Positions 45,479 to 55,062 of a DNA stretch of 64,000 bases are shown here, one piece after another; positions within the stretch are counted from its first letter, which is position 1; every line of letters begins with the position of its first letter. The stretch lies in NCBI RefSeq assembly GCF_024199845.1, contig NZ_JANADO010000001.1, positions 6,758,001 to 6,822,000 on the forward strand. Reading direction: 5' to 3'. This stretch comes from Bradyrhizobium sp. CCGB12 (GTDB taxonomy: Bacteria > Pseudomonadota > Alphaproteobacteria > Rhizobiales > Xanthobacteraceae). The translations under genes were made by a program, and so were the position numbers. Below the pieces are notes generated by a model. The model was not told where the DNA came from, ran no database searches, and worked only from the letters and a program-made list of their open reading frames with translations.

Positions 45479-48400
45479 CTACCACGCGTAGCGCACGAGA
45501 CCCTTGCCGGCATAGGAGCGAGTGACGTTCGAGAACTCGCCCTCGAAGGTGGCCGACGCAGACCAGCCGTTCATCCAGTTCATCTGCACCGCCGCCGTGG
45601 TCAATGCGGAATCGCGCGCCTGCGCGGCGCCGTTCACGACGAAGGCCGATCCCGGCAGGGTCTGGAAGACCGCGCCGATGGTGCGATCCGGATTGTAGTC
45701 ATGCGCCCAGGCGACGCGGCCGCGCAGGGTCATCAAGGCGCCGGCCGCGGCAAACGACCTGTCCGCACGCAGGCCGAGTTCGGTGCGGGTGCTGGTCACG
45801 TCCTTGGCGGCATAGTTGAGGGCGAAGACGCTGCTGCCGGCCACGGCAAACTCCGAATAGTCCGGAAGGCTGAACATGGTGGCCTGGAGCGCCGCATAGG
45901 GCGTGACACCGACCCATGGCGTGGCGTAGCGATAGCCACCCTCGACGCGGCCCGAAAACGCGTTGGCATTGAATTGGGCGCGCAGCTGGTCGAACCCGGC
46001 GGCGGTGACGACGCGATTGATGGTGACATCCTGCCAGCCATAGGCCAGAGCCGCCGTGATATAGGCGGGGCCGGCGGTATGACGCACGAAAGCGCCGGCC
46101 TGGAACAGATCGGAGCGGCCCCAGCCGAGGCCGTTGACGCCGAAGCTGGTGCCGCCGCCGGCAAGCGCAAAACCGGCGATGGTCGACGGCGAGAAACGGT
46201 AGTCGAGACCGACCGCCGTGCCGTAGACGCTGCTGGTGGTGTTGTTCGAGCCGAGGCCGGCATTGCCGTCGGTGGTCTGCGAACCGCCGTAGCCAGCCGC
46301 CCACACATCCCAGCGCTGCTCGAACGTCGCGGCCGGTGCCTTGCGGTAGATCGAGGCGAACGCGTCACGCGGGGTTTTGCCAGCCGCGGCATAGGCATTT
46401 GCGCTCGCGTGGTCGGCATATGGAGTCGCACCTGAAGTGCCGCTGCGTCCCGCGCCGTAGACGTCGGTGAGCAGGCTGAGGAACAGGTTCATCGCGTTGA
46501 ACGTCGTCTGCTGCGTTCCCGTCGCGGACTCGCCGGAAGCCTGCGTCAAGCCATTGGGGCCTAGGCCCGCGAATTCGGCTTGCAGAAAGCCATTCGCGTT
46601 GAAGAAATTCTGAAGCGTCGTGGCGACGTTCTTCTGATTGATGTTGAGGGCGTATTTCGCGCCATAGTCGAGCGTAAAATTGAGATAGACGGTGCCGCTG
46701 GGATCCACGGTGGTCGTGCCGATAAGACCACCGGGCGCGGCAACGGCGGCAAAATTGTCGGTTGCGGTGCCGGAAAACTGCATGATCGTGTATTGGGGCA
46801 ATATGGTGCTGCCCGCGTAGAGCGAGACGCCGACATTACCGTTCAGGGTGACATTGCCGAAAACGTTGGCAAAGCTCGCGGTGGTTCCGCTACCGACTTG
46901 AACGAGGTACAGCGCACCGGACTGGAAGGCGAGGTCGCCTTGAACCCACATGCTCGAGCCCGGCCCGCCATCGCCTGGCGCATAGATGCCGCCGTTGGCG
47001 ATCACGGTATTGCCGACGATTCCCGCGCCGAACAACGCGCCGCCCGCGTTCACGGTGGTCAGGCTCGATTGCGAGATGTCGCCGTCGACCCGCAGGATAC
47101 CGCCGTTCACGGTGGTGGTGCCGGTGTAGGCATTCGTGCTGGAGAGGACCAGCGTGCCGCTGCCGACCTTCTCCAGCGAACCCGGACCGGCGGGACCGCA
47201 ACCGCAGGGGTCGTAGTCACCGATGACGCCGCTGACCTCCGTCGAGCGATTGTTGCCGCCGACGACGAGCGTATTGCCGCCACCGATGTAATAGAAGCCG
47301 TTGCCTTCGATCGAGCCGGCCGTGATGCGACCGTCACTGTTCGGGCCGATGCTGACCCCGAAATCGACGATGCCTGTCCCGGTGGTGACGAAACGCGCAT
47401 TGCCGCCGGTGGAATTGTCGAAGAACTCTGTCTTGCCGCCGTCCTTGGTGATGATGGTGGCATTGCCGGCCGTGGTGAACGCGCCGAAATTGGTCAAACC
47501 GCCGGACTCGTTGATGATCGTCGCATTGCCGGCGGTCGCAGTATCGGATCCGGCCAGCCCACCGAATATGGTTCCACTGAGATTATCGTTCACGATCGTC
47601 GCCGAGCCGGCAGAGGATTGCTCGAGGAAGGCGGTGCCGCCACCATTCTGGTTGGTGATACTGGCCGTGCCCGCATTGGTCCGGCCGAAGAAGCCGGTGA
47701 AGCCGCCATCATTGGTGATGGTCGCGCGGCCAGCCGTCGCGGTGTCGGTCCCGCCTCCGGCCAGATCGCCGAAATACATCTGACCTCTGTTGGTAATCAC
47801 CATCGAGCTGGCGGAGGTCGCGTTGCGGAACGTCGTCAGACCGGAGAACTCGTTGATAAGCGACGTGATGCCCGACGTGTCGGCATTGACGATGTTGAAC
47901 AGGCCCTCGTTAGTGACAACGCCGATGATGCTGGCGGTATGGGTTGCATCGCCCAACTGCAGTGAGCCGCAATTGCAGATGAACGTATCGCCGGCATACG
48001 TGTTCGCGCCAAGCAACGCCAGGATGCCGGGGCCCTGCACGGAGATGCCGCCACTGCCGGTGATGCGGGACACAATCGCAGCCGAGGGGTCTCCGGTGCC
48101 GGTAACGTCGTTGGTGATGAACGTGGTGCCGCCCGGGGCCAGCCTGAGGTCACCGCCCTGGATGGTATAGATCGAACCGTCGCCGGTGAGATCGAAGCCC
48201 ATGAGACTGGTGAGCTGCACGCCGCCAGGCGTAACCGTCACCGTGCCGCCCGTTGCCGGCGTCGACGGACCGCCGCTGCCGAATATCGTGCCGACTGACA
48301 ACGGATCGTAAGCGGTGCTGATCGAGCCGGAGAAGTCCGTCCAGTTGGTGGTGGTGGTGTCCCAGACACCGCCTCCGCCGTTGACGGCGCCGTTCGGAGT

Positions 48401-48550
48401 GGTTTGCGATCCGTTGAAGTATTGCTGGGCTCCGGCGGGGGTCGTCACGACAGCCGCCCCCAAGGCGAGGCTCACCGCGAATGCCGCGCGAATGGCCGTG
48501 GTGCTCCGGCGCGAGCAACCGCGCCCTCTCGATGGCAACCAAGCCCCCAC
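45479..48550 (-). CDS. Autotransporter outer-membrane beta-barrel protein
   Basis: A 1023-residue type V secretion protein. The extended signal peptide (TTAIRAAFAVSLALGAAVVT to AGAQQ) ends near residue 42. The passenger is a beta-helix rich in G, N and T: residues about 215-400 are serial repeats built on the ATITN-D/E-GG-T-FFG pattern, and an autotransporter repeat lies near 470 (GSGTLVLSSTNAYTGTTTVN). The last 280 residues form the barrel, ending GKGLVRYAW with a terminal aromatic residue. The start is GTG at 48550 with GAGGGG upstream. The likely role is surface adhesion or interaction; no protease motif is visible. Confidence 0.92.
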   Translation of the reverse strand: MGAWLPSRGRGCSRRSTTAIRAAFAVSLALGAAVVTTPAGAQQYFNGSQTTPNGAVNGGGGVWDTTTTNWTDFSGSISTAYDPLSVGTIFGSGGPSTPATGGTVTVTPGGVQLTSLMGFDLTGDGSIYTIQGGDLRLAPGGTTFITNDVTGTGDPSAAIVSRITGSGGISVQGPGILALLGANTYAGDTFICNCGSLQLGDATHTASIIGVVTNEGLFNIVNADTSGITSLINEFSGLTTFRNATSASSMVITNRGQMYFGDLAGGGTDTATAGRATITNDGGFTGFFGRTNAGTASITNQNGGGTAFLEQSSAGSATIVNDNLSGTIFGGLAGSDTATAGNATIINESGGLTNFGAFTTAGNATIITKDGGKTEFFDNSTGGNARFVTTGTGIVDFGVSIGPNSDGRITAGSIEGNGFYYIGGGNTLVVGGNNRSTEVSGVIGDYDPCGCGPAGPGSLEKVGSGTLVLSSTNAYTGTTTVNGGILRVDGDISQSSLTTVNAGGALFGAGIVGNTVIANGGIYAPGDGGPGSSMWVQGDLAFQSGALYLVQVGSGTTASFANVFGNVTLNGNVGVSLYAGSTILPQYTIMQFSGTATDNFAAVAAPGGLIGTTTVDPSGTVYLNFTLDYGAKYALNINQKNVATTLQNFFNANGFLQAEFAGLGPNGLTQASGESATGTQQTTFNAMNLFLSLLTDVYGAGRSGTSGATPYADHASANAYAAAGKTPRDAFASIYRKAPAATFEQRWDVWAAGYGGSQTTDGNAGLGSNNTTSSVYGTAVGLDYRFSPSTIAGFALAGGGTSFGVNGLGWGRSDLFQAGAFVRHTAGPAYITAALAYGWQDVTINRVVTAAGFDQLRAQFNANAFSGRVEGGYRYATPWVGVTPYAALQATMFSLPDYSEFAVAGSSVFALNYAAKDVTSTRTELGLRADRSFAAAGALMTLRGRVAWAHDYNPDRTIGAVFQTLPGSAFVVNGAAQARDSALTTAAVQMNWMNGWSASATFEGEFSNVTRSYAGKGLVRYAW

Positions 48551-48901
48551 GCAATTCCCCTCACCCGCGGCGCTCCCCAGTGGCGCCGCGTGGAACTTAG
48601 GCCATGAGGATGGCGGGTAGAACTACGGGACATCGAGAATCCGCCAACGTGGCCGCAACTTGGGCAGATTCAACAGCCCATGTTGCAACCGCGCCACGGT
48701 TTTGCCGAGCGCTATTCCCATTCCGCGCATGCGCAGACGCGTCAAGCCATCGGCGCATATGGACGGCCATTCACATCAATGGCTGATCATCCAGGCATCA
48801 AGCCGGGACCGATAGATCCGCGATACAGATCGCGGATCTGCGCTTAAGCTCGTCCGGGACGACGCTATGCGGCATTCGTTACCTCAGCTCGGCACTGCCG
48901 C
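48551..48901. other. 350-bp intergenic region with no recognised gene
   Basis: This lies upstream of the autotransporter and downstream of the monooxygenase stop. It includes a weak inverted segment GATAGATCCGCGATACAGATCG near 48810 and an AAGCTCGTCCGGGACGACG remnant of the GTCGTCC repeat family near 48846-48864. Open frames here have no credible start or family match. The autotransporter promoter should lie in it. Confidence 0.55.
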
Positions 48902-50404
48902 CTAGCCATACACAAACGCTTTGTCATCCAGGTCCGTCTTCGGAATCTCGTCCTTCTCGGTCCAATAATCCTGGCTGTGCTGCCATTCCGGCTTGTCGCC
49001 GCGCTTGGGCAAGAGGTCCATGTTGCGCATCATGTAGCCGGGGTTGAAGTTCTCCGGATCGATCCAGGGCAGGATCGGCATGTTGTGGTCTTCGGGACGC
49101 AAGCTCACCTCGACCTTCTTTGCGCCCTTGCCCTTCATATGACCGAGCAGCCGGCAGACGAAATCGGCCACGAGGTCGACGCGCAGCGTCCAGCTGGCGC
49201 GGAAATAGCCGAACACCCAAACCAGGTTCGGCACGCCCGTGAACATCATGCCGCGATAGGTGACGGTGTCGCCGAAGGCGAGCGGCTTGCCGTCGATCTC
49301 GAAGGCGATGTCGCCGAGGGCGGCGAGGTTGAAGCCGGTCGCGGTGACGATGACATCGGCCTCCAACAGCTTGCCGGATTTGAGCTGGATGCCGTTCTCG
49401 ACCAAGCACTCGATCTCGTCGGTGACGACGGAGGCCTTGCCACTGGCGATGCCCTTGAACAAGTCGGCGTCGGGCACGAAGGCGATGCGCTGCCGCCACG
49501 GCCGGTACTTTGGCGTGAAATGTGTCTCGACGTCGTAGTCGGGACCGAGGACCGCGCTGATCTGGCCGATCAGGTCCTTCTTCACCTGCTCCGGCTTGGA
49601 GACGCAAAGCTTGGTGAACGCATCCTGCTCGAACAGGATCTTGCGTCGGACGATCTCATGAATCCAGGCTTCGTCGATCTGGAGCCGGCGCAGCTCCTCC
49701 GCGATCTCGATGGCGTTGCGGCCGAGGCGGAAATAGGTCGGCGAACGCTGCAGCATGGTGACGTGCGCACATTTGTCGGCGATGTTCGGCACCAGTGTCG
49801 CCGCCGTCGCGCCCGAGCCGATCACGACGACCTTCTTGCCGGTGAGATCGATATCATCCGGCCAGGTCTGCGGATGGACGATGCGGCCCTCGAAGCGATC
49901 GGTTCCCTTCCATTCCGGCGTGTAGCCTTCGGAAGGGCGATAATAGCCCTGGCACATCCAGAGGAAGTTCGCAGTGAAGGTCTTGGGCTCTCCGGTGTCG
50001 GTCGTCACCGCCTCGATGGTCCAGAGATTTTGCTCGCTCGACCAGTTCGCGGAGTTGATCTTGTGCTTGTAGCGGATGTGGCGGGCGATATCGTTGTCGT
50101 CAATCACCTCTTTCATGTAGGAGAGAATCTCCTCGGCGGTGGCGATCGGCGGCCCGACCCAGGGCTTGAAGCTGTAGCCGAACGTGTGGAGGTCGCTGTC
50201 CGAGCGGATGCCGGGATAGCGATGCGTGCTCCACGTGCCGCCGAACGTCGCCTGCGTTTCCAGGATGACGTAGCTCGTGCCCGGCAGCTGCTTTTCAATG
50301 TGGTAGGCGCTGCCGATGCCGGAGATGCCAGCGCCGACGATCAGCACGTCGAAATGTTCAGTGGCCTGCTTGGTGGTGGCGTGACTGCGAACAGCGACAT
50401 TCAT
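48902..50404 (-). CDS. Flavin-containing monooxygenase, Baeyer-Villiger type
   Basis: A 500-residue NADPH- and FAD-dependent monooxygenase. The FAD Rossmann motif is DVLIVGAGISGIGSAYHIE near residue 20. The BVMO fingerprint appears as FEGRIVHPQTWPDD, matching FxGxxxHxxxWP. The NADPH motif is VVVIGSGATAATLVPNIA, followed by YFRLGRNAI. It inserts oxygen next to a carbonyl or oxidises N/S atoms; the substrate is unknown. I chose the ATG at 50404 because it begins about 20 residues before the FAD motif, normal for the family. It appears monocistronic. Confidence 0.9.
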   Translation of the reverse strand: MNVAVRSHATTKQATEHFDVLIVGAGISGIGSAYHIEKQLPGTSYVILETQATFGGTWSTHRYPGIRSDSDLHTFGYSFKPWVGPPIATAEEILSYMKEVIDDNDIARHIRYKHKINSANWSSEQNLWTIEAVTTDTGEPKTFTANFLWMCQGYYRPSEGYTPEWKGTDRFEGRIVHPQTWPDDIDLTGKKVVVIGSGATAATLVPNIADKCAHVTMLQRSPTYFRLGRNAIEIAEELRRLQIDEAWIHEIVRRKILFEQDAFTKLCVSKPEQVKKDLIGQISAVLGPDYDVETHFTPKYRPWRQRIAFVPDADLFKGIASGKASVVTDEIECLVENGIQLKSGKLLEADVIVTATGFNLAALGDIAFEIDGKPLAFGDTVTYRGMMFTGVPNLVWVFGYFRASWTLRVDLVADFVCRLLGHMKGKGAKKVEVSLRPEDHNMPILPWIDPENFNPGYMMRNMDLLPKRGDKPEWQHSQDYWTEKDEIPKTDLDDKAFVYG

Positions 50405-50529
50405 TGTTGCTTCTATGCCTTGCTTGTTTTTGTGGCCGCCCTTGACCGGACGGCGCGTTTCCTCCGCGACGGGCATGCCCACCCATCGCGCTTCCGCTAC
50501 AAAATGACATAGATCAATCTGCGATCAAA

Positions 50530-51288
50530 CTACAACGCCGCACCCCAGCTCCGTGCGGTCTGCAAGATCCAGTCCCGGTAGAGCGTAAGCGGCGTGACCC
50601 CGGTCAACCCGCCGCAACCGGCCGCGCCGTTTGGCCCCGTGGACCAGCTGACGACGCCGACGAGCACGGCACCGTTCGGCTTGTCCTCAAATACGGGACC
50701 ACCGGAATCGCCGGTACAAGCGCCGATTCCGTCGCGAACACCGTTGGTTACGGGATCGACCAGCCGGATCTGGAACGTTCCGGGCTGGCCGGTTACGACG
50801 AGCGCAGCGACACGCGTGATGCCGCCGCTCTTGCCATCGCCGCGCACGGTGACGCCGATGCCAGCGATGGTAAAACGGCTGCCGACCCGGATTGGAATAT
50901 TAGGCATACCGACCGGCACCGTCGATTTTCCCTTGAGTGGAATTTCCAGTTGCAGCAGCGCCACGTCGGCGGTCGCCCGATGCGCTTGCATCGCCTGCAT
51001 GTTGAAGTTCGGATGGATCGCGACGGTGCGCACGTTCAGCAGTTGCGGCTGGCTATCGCCACTGCGATCGACGATCTTGTAGTCCGCGCCGGGCTGCACG
51101 CAGTGAGCGACGGTGAGCACGAGCTTTGGCGCAATCAGGCTGCCGGTGCAGAAATTGCCGCGCGAGCCGACGATCGTGACGATGGCGCGCGCGACACCAT
51201 CCGCCTGCGGCGTGCCGCCACCGACGATGGCATGAGCGGGCGCGGCAAGCAGCGCAGCGGCCGTGACGAATGTCGCGATTGTCTTCAT
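50530..51288 (-). CDS. Secreted trypsin-like serine protease (S1 family)
   Basis: A 252-residue protein. A signal peptide (IATFVTAAALLAAPAHA) is directly followed by IVGGGTPQADGVA, the zymogen-cleavage-like N-terminus. The triad is complete: His in KLVLTVAHCVQPG, Asp in ATADVALLQLE and Ser in CTGDSGGPVFED. Cys pairs suggest disulfides and a periplasmic or extracellular location. S1 proteases in rhizobia are uncommon but recurrent. No inhibitor or secretion gene is adjacent. Confidence 0.92.
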   Translation of the reverse strand: MKTIATFVTAAALLAAPAHAIVGGGTPQADGVARAIVTIVGSRGNFCTGSLIAPKLVLTVAHCVQPGADYKIVDRSGDSQPQLLNVRTVAIHPNFNMQAMQAHRATADVALLQLEIPLKGKSTVPVGMPNIPIRVGSRFTIAGIGVTVRGDGKSGGITRVAALVVTGQPGTFQIRLVDPVTNGVRDGIGACTGDSGGPVFEDKPNGAVLVGVVSWSTGPNGAAGCGGLTGVTPLTLYRDWILQTARSWGAAL

Positions 51289-51410
51289 GGGAATACGCCT
51301 TGGCAGTCGATTCGGACAGGGGCGGAGTTTGCTTCGCGCTGGCCCTTGCCGATAGCGCGTGCTAGCCGTCTTGTCAGCTATCTCCGTACGGAATTGACGA
51401 GGTCGGGACC

Positions 51411-52046
51411 TTGACGATCGAAGCTGTGATCTTTGATTTTGGCGGCGTGTTGACGAGCTCGCCGTTCGAGGCGTTCGCGCGGTTCGAGACCGAGCGCGGC
51501 CTGCCCATCGACATCATCCGGCGCACCAACGCCGCCAATCATCTGGAAAACGCCTGGGCCAAGTTTGAACGCGCCGAGGTTGATATCGACACGTTCGATC
51601 ATTTGTTCGCCGACGAATCGCGCGCGCTCGGCGCGGAAGTGCGCGGCCGCGACGTGCTGCCGCTGCTCCAAGGCGATCTGCGTCCCGAGATGGTCGAGGC
51701 GTTGAAGCGCATCAAGGCCAGGTTCAAGACCGGCTGCATCACCAACAACCTGCCCGCCAACGCCATCGGCAGCCTCACGGGGCGCACGCTCTACGTCGCC
51801 GAGGTGATGGCGCTGTTCGACCATGTCATCGAGTCCGCCAAGATCGGCTTGCGCAAGCCCGATCCACGCATCTATCGGCTGATGGTCGAGACCCTGAAGG
51901 TTGATCCCGACAATTGCGTTTATCTCGACGATCTCGGCGTCAATCTCAAACCCGCGCGCGAGATGGGCATGACCACGATCAAGGTCGCCAGCGGCGCGCA
52001 GGCGATCGCCGAGCTAGAGGCGGCGACGGGGCTGAAGCTGGGGTAA
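51411..52046 (+). CDS. HAD-superfamily hydrolase (subfamily IA, YihX/epoxide-hydrolase-N type)
   Basis: A 211-residue hydrolase. Motif I is VIFDFGGVLTSSP, with the nucleophile Asp but Gly in place of the second acidic residue, as in YihX-like proteins. Motif II is GCITNNLPAN, motif III the Lys in IGLRKPDPRIYRL, and motif IV CVYLDDLGVNLKPA. It is probably a phosphatase on a small phosphorylated metabolite. The start is a TTG at 51411. It is convergent with mtnA and separated from it by a palindromic repeat. Confidence 0.85.
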   Translation: MTIEAVIFDFGGVLTSSPFEAFARFETERGLPIDIIRRTNAANHLENAWAKFERAEVDIDTFDHLFADESRALGAEVRGRDVLPLLQGDLRPEMVEALKRIKARFKTGCITNNLPANAIGSLTGRTLYVAEVMALFDHVIESAKIGLRKPDPRIYRLMVETLKVDPDNCVYLDDLGVNLKPAREMGMTTIKVASGAQAIAELEAATGLKLG

Positions 52047-52073
52047 GCCACTCATCGTTGCGAGGCGCGAAGC

Positions 52074-52153
52074 CGTAGGGTGGGCAAAGCGGAAGCGTGC
52101 CCACCACTCGCAGATGGTGGGCACGGCGCTTCCGCGCCTTTGCCCACCCTACG
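52074..52153. repeat. Palindromic repeat, CGTAGGGTGGGCAAAG family
   Basis: The arms CGTAGGGTGGGCAAAGCGGA and CGCGCCTTTGCCCACCCTACG are complementary. CGTGCCCACCA and TGGTGGGCACG form the inner stem. It lies between the HAD hydrolase and the convergent mtnA gene, 5 bp from the mtnA stop, and could serve as a shared barrier. Confidence 0.92.
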
Positions 52154-52157
52154 AGAG

Positions 52158-53264
52158 CTACTCCGCCGCAGCGGCGATTCGCTCCGGGAAGGCGGCGGCG
52201 AGCGAGGCACGGTCGGGCTTCAGCACACCGCGCTCGGTGATCAGGCCGGTTACGAGACGCGCCGGTGTGACATCGAACGCATAGTTCGCGACCGGCGAGT
52301 TCTCCGGCACAATGCGCACGGTCTCCAGCCGGCCGTCGGCGGTACGGCCGGTCATGTCGGTGACCTCGATGCCGCTGCGCTGCTCGATCGGAATGTCGCG
52401 GATGCCGTCATGAACGGCGAAATCGATCGTCGGCGACGGCAGCGCGACGTAGAACGGTACGTTATTGTCGTGCGCGGCGAGCGCCTTCAGATAGGTGCCG
52501 ATCTTGTTACAGACGTCGCCATTGGCGGCGACGCGGTCAGTGCCGACGATGGCGAGATCGACCATGCCGTGCTGCATGAGGTGCCCGCCGGTGTTGTCAG
52601 GGATCACCGTGTGCGGCACGCCGTGATGGCCGAGTTCCCAGGCGGTGAGCGAGGCGCCTTGATTGCGCGGGCGCGTCTCGTCGACCCAGACGTGGATCTT
52701 GATGCCGCGTTCGTGCGCAAGGTAGATCGGCGCCGTCGCCGTGCCCCAATCCACCGTTGCAAGCCAGCCGGCGTTGCAATGGGTGAGCACATTGATCGTC
52801 TCGCCCGGCTTCTTTGCCGCAATCGCCTCGATCAGCTTGAGGCCGTTGCCGGCAATGCCGCGGTTGATCTCGACGTCCTGCTCGACGATTTCGTCGGCGC
52901 GCGCATAGGCCGCCTCGGCCCGCTCCAGCGGATCGATCGGCGCGAGTACCGTGCGCATCTCGTCCAGCGCCCATTTCAGATTGATCGCGGTCGGCCGCGC
53001 CACGACGAGCGTCTCATAGGCACGCTTCAGGCCGGCGTCGGAGGCATCCTCGCGCATCGCGAGCGCCATGCCGTAGGCCGCGGTGGCGCCGATCAGCGGC
53101 GCGCCGCGCACCAGCATGTCGCGGATCGCGACCGCCGCGTCTTCGCAGGACGTCAGCTTCGCAACGACGAACTCGTGCGGCAGCCTGCGCTGGTCGATCG
53201 CACCGACCGACCAACCGTCTTGCTCGCGCCAAATGCTGCGGAAATGCTTGCCGTCGACCTTCAT
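52158..53264 (-). CDS. mtnA: S-methyl-5-thioribose-1-phosphate isomerase
   Basis: A 368-residue isomerase converting methylthioribose-1-phosphate to methylthioribulose-1-phosphate in methionine salvage. Conserved blocks are [20 protein letters not shown], the catalytic Cys in [17 protein letters not shown], and the catalytic Asp in [19 protein letters not shown]. It lies 18 bp downstream of mtnP, so the two successive steps are co-transcribed. No other salvage genes (mtnB-mtnD) are in the window. Confidence 0.95.
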   Translation of the reverse strand: MKVDGKHFRSIWREQDGWSVGAIDQRRLPHEFVVAKLTSCEDAAVAIRDMLVRGAPLIGATAAYGMALAMREDASDAGLKRAYETLVVARPTAINLKWALDEMRTVLAPIDPLERAEAAYARADEIVEQDVEINRGIAGNGLKLIEAIAAKKPGETINVLTHCNAGWLATVDWGTATAPIYLAHERGIKIHVWVDETRPRNQGASLTAWELGHHGVPHTVIPDNTGGHLMQHGMVDLAIVGTDRVAANGDVCNKIGTYLKALAAHDNNVPFYVALPSPTIDFAVHDGIRDIPIEQRSGIEVTDMTGRTADGRLETVRIVPENSPVANYAFDVTPARLVTGLITERGVLKPDRASLAAAFPERIAAAAE

Positions 53265-53282
53265 GGCATTCTGCCTTTCATT

Positions 53283-54158
<876 letters not shown>

Positions 54159-54278
54159 GCCTGCTCCACCCGTTCGCCACGTGCGACATGGTCAAGCTAT
54201 GCCAGTTTTGCGGCGGATTTGAAACGGGGGTGGTGGGCGATGCCGGTGGTGTGAGGAGAGTGGGGCCCGCACTCCAGT

Positions 54279-54405
54279 GTCGTCCCTGCGAACGCAGGGA
54301 CCCATAACCACAGGCCGTGGTTGGGCGAAGACTCGTCGTCCGGTACTGCGACCGTCAAAGGTCGATAGATTCCGCGGTATGGGTCCCTGCGTTCGCAGGG
54401 ACGAC
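54279..54405. repeat. Palindromic repeat, GTCGTCCCTGCGAACGCAGGGA family
   Basis: The left arm GTCGTCCCTGCGAACGCAGG plus GACCCAT pairs with ATGGGTCCCTGCGTTCGCAG plus GGACGAC. Each arm can also fold on itself (CCCTGCGAACGCAGGG). It lies between mtnP's upstream region and the carrier-protein stop at 54433. It shares GACCCAT/ATGGGTC with the insertion-sequence target family. Confidence 0.9.
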
Positions 54406-54432
54406 GCCGTGGAAGGAGCCGCGCGCCCTCGT

Positions 54433-54705
54433 TTAAGCGGCGTTCGCCAAACGCAACTGGGTGGCGACCATCCGCTCCAGCGTCTCGACGGACTGGAAAT
54501 TCTCCGGCGTGATCTCGGATTGCGGGATGGTGAAGTCGAACTCGGCTTCGACACCGAGCATCAGATTGACCATGTCCATCGAAGTCAGGCCGGCGTCGAC
54601 GAGCTTCGCCTGTGGCGTGATGGCCGCGACGAGCGAGTTCTGTTCGAGGATGCCCTTCACCAGCTTGATGATGCGATTACGCAATTCGGTATCGAAGGCC
54701 TGCAT
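54433..54705 (-). CDS. Free-standing acyl/aminoacyl carrier protein
   Basis: A 90-residue carrier protein. The phosphopantetheine attachment site is Ser42 in VDAGLTSMDMVNLMLGVE, followed by the acidic helix II and FDFTIPQSEITPENFQSVE. I chose the ATG at 54705 over a TTG six bases upstream. It differs from housekeeping AcpP, which has a GADSLDT-type motif. It lies divergently next to the amino acid:[carrier protein] ligase cluster, so it is the likely acceptor of the activated amino acid. A 4'-phosphopantetheinyl transferase must come from elsewhere. Confidence 0.88.
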   Translation of the reverse strand: MQAFDTELRNRIIKLVKGILEQNSLVAAITPQAKLVDAGLTSMDMVNLMLGVEAEFDFTIPQSEITPENFQSVETLERMVATQLRLANAA

Positions 54706-55062
54706 CGGCAAATTCCCATCTGTCTATCGGAGGCGGACCGGACTGCCGCTACGATGGGCACGGCCAGTCGATCCCGCAATGGGGCAAGAGGATTACTTCG
54801 CCTTTCTTAGTAAACGATGACTCAGATTGACTAAAATTCAGGTCTCTTCCAGTTCACTAACGCGATCGTGGAAATTCCGGTGATGCAAACAACCGGACCT
54901 TAACTGTTCGTTCGGAATTGGGCTTTGTTTACCCTCTATTTCATCGACGAATTTGAATTAAATCCGTAGCCTCGTCTCATAAGCAAAGATGGTCGGAGGA
55001 TCGCTTAGCGACATCGCGAATGATGTCGGCGATCTCGAACGGCAAACCGGAGGCGGACGAGT
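54706..55062. other. 357-bp divergent promoter region of the carrier-protein cluster
   Basis: This is AT-richer than its surroundings, with several T/A-rich stretches between 54800 and 54965. It must hold the promoters for the carrier protein (leftwards) and the flavoprotein-ligase-GNAT genes (rightwards). I see no gene in it and no clear dyad operator. A GGAGG ribosome-binding site sits just before 55063. Confidence 0.6.

Noticed and set aside
47400..47900. Short repeated units in the autotransporter gene resembling a repeat array
   Set aside because: Units are in frame, diverged and code for beta-helix turns; there are no constant repeats with unique spacers, so it is not a CRISPR array.
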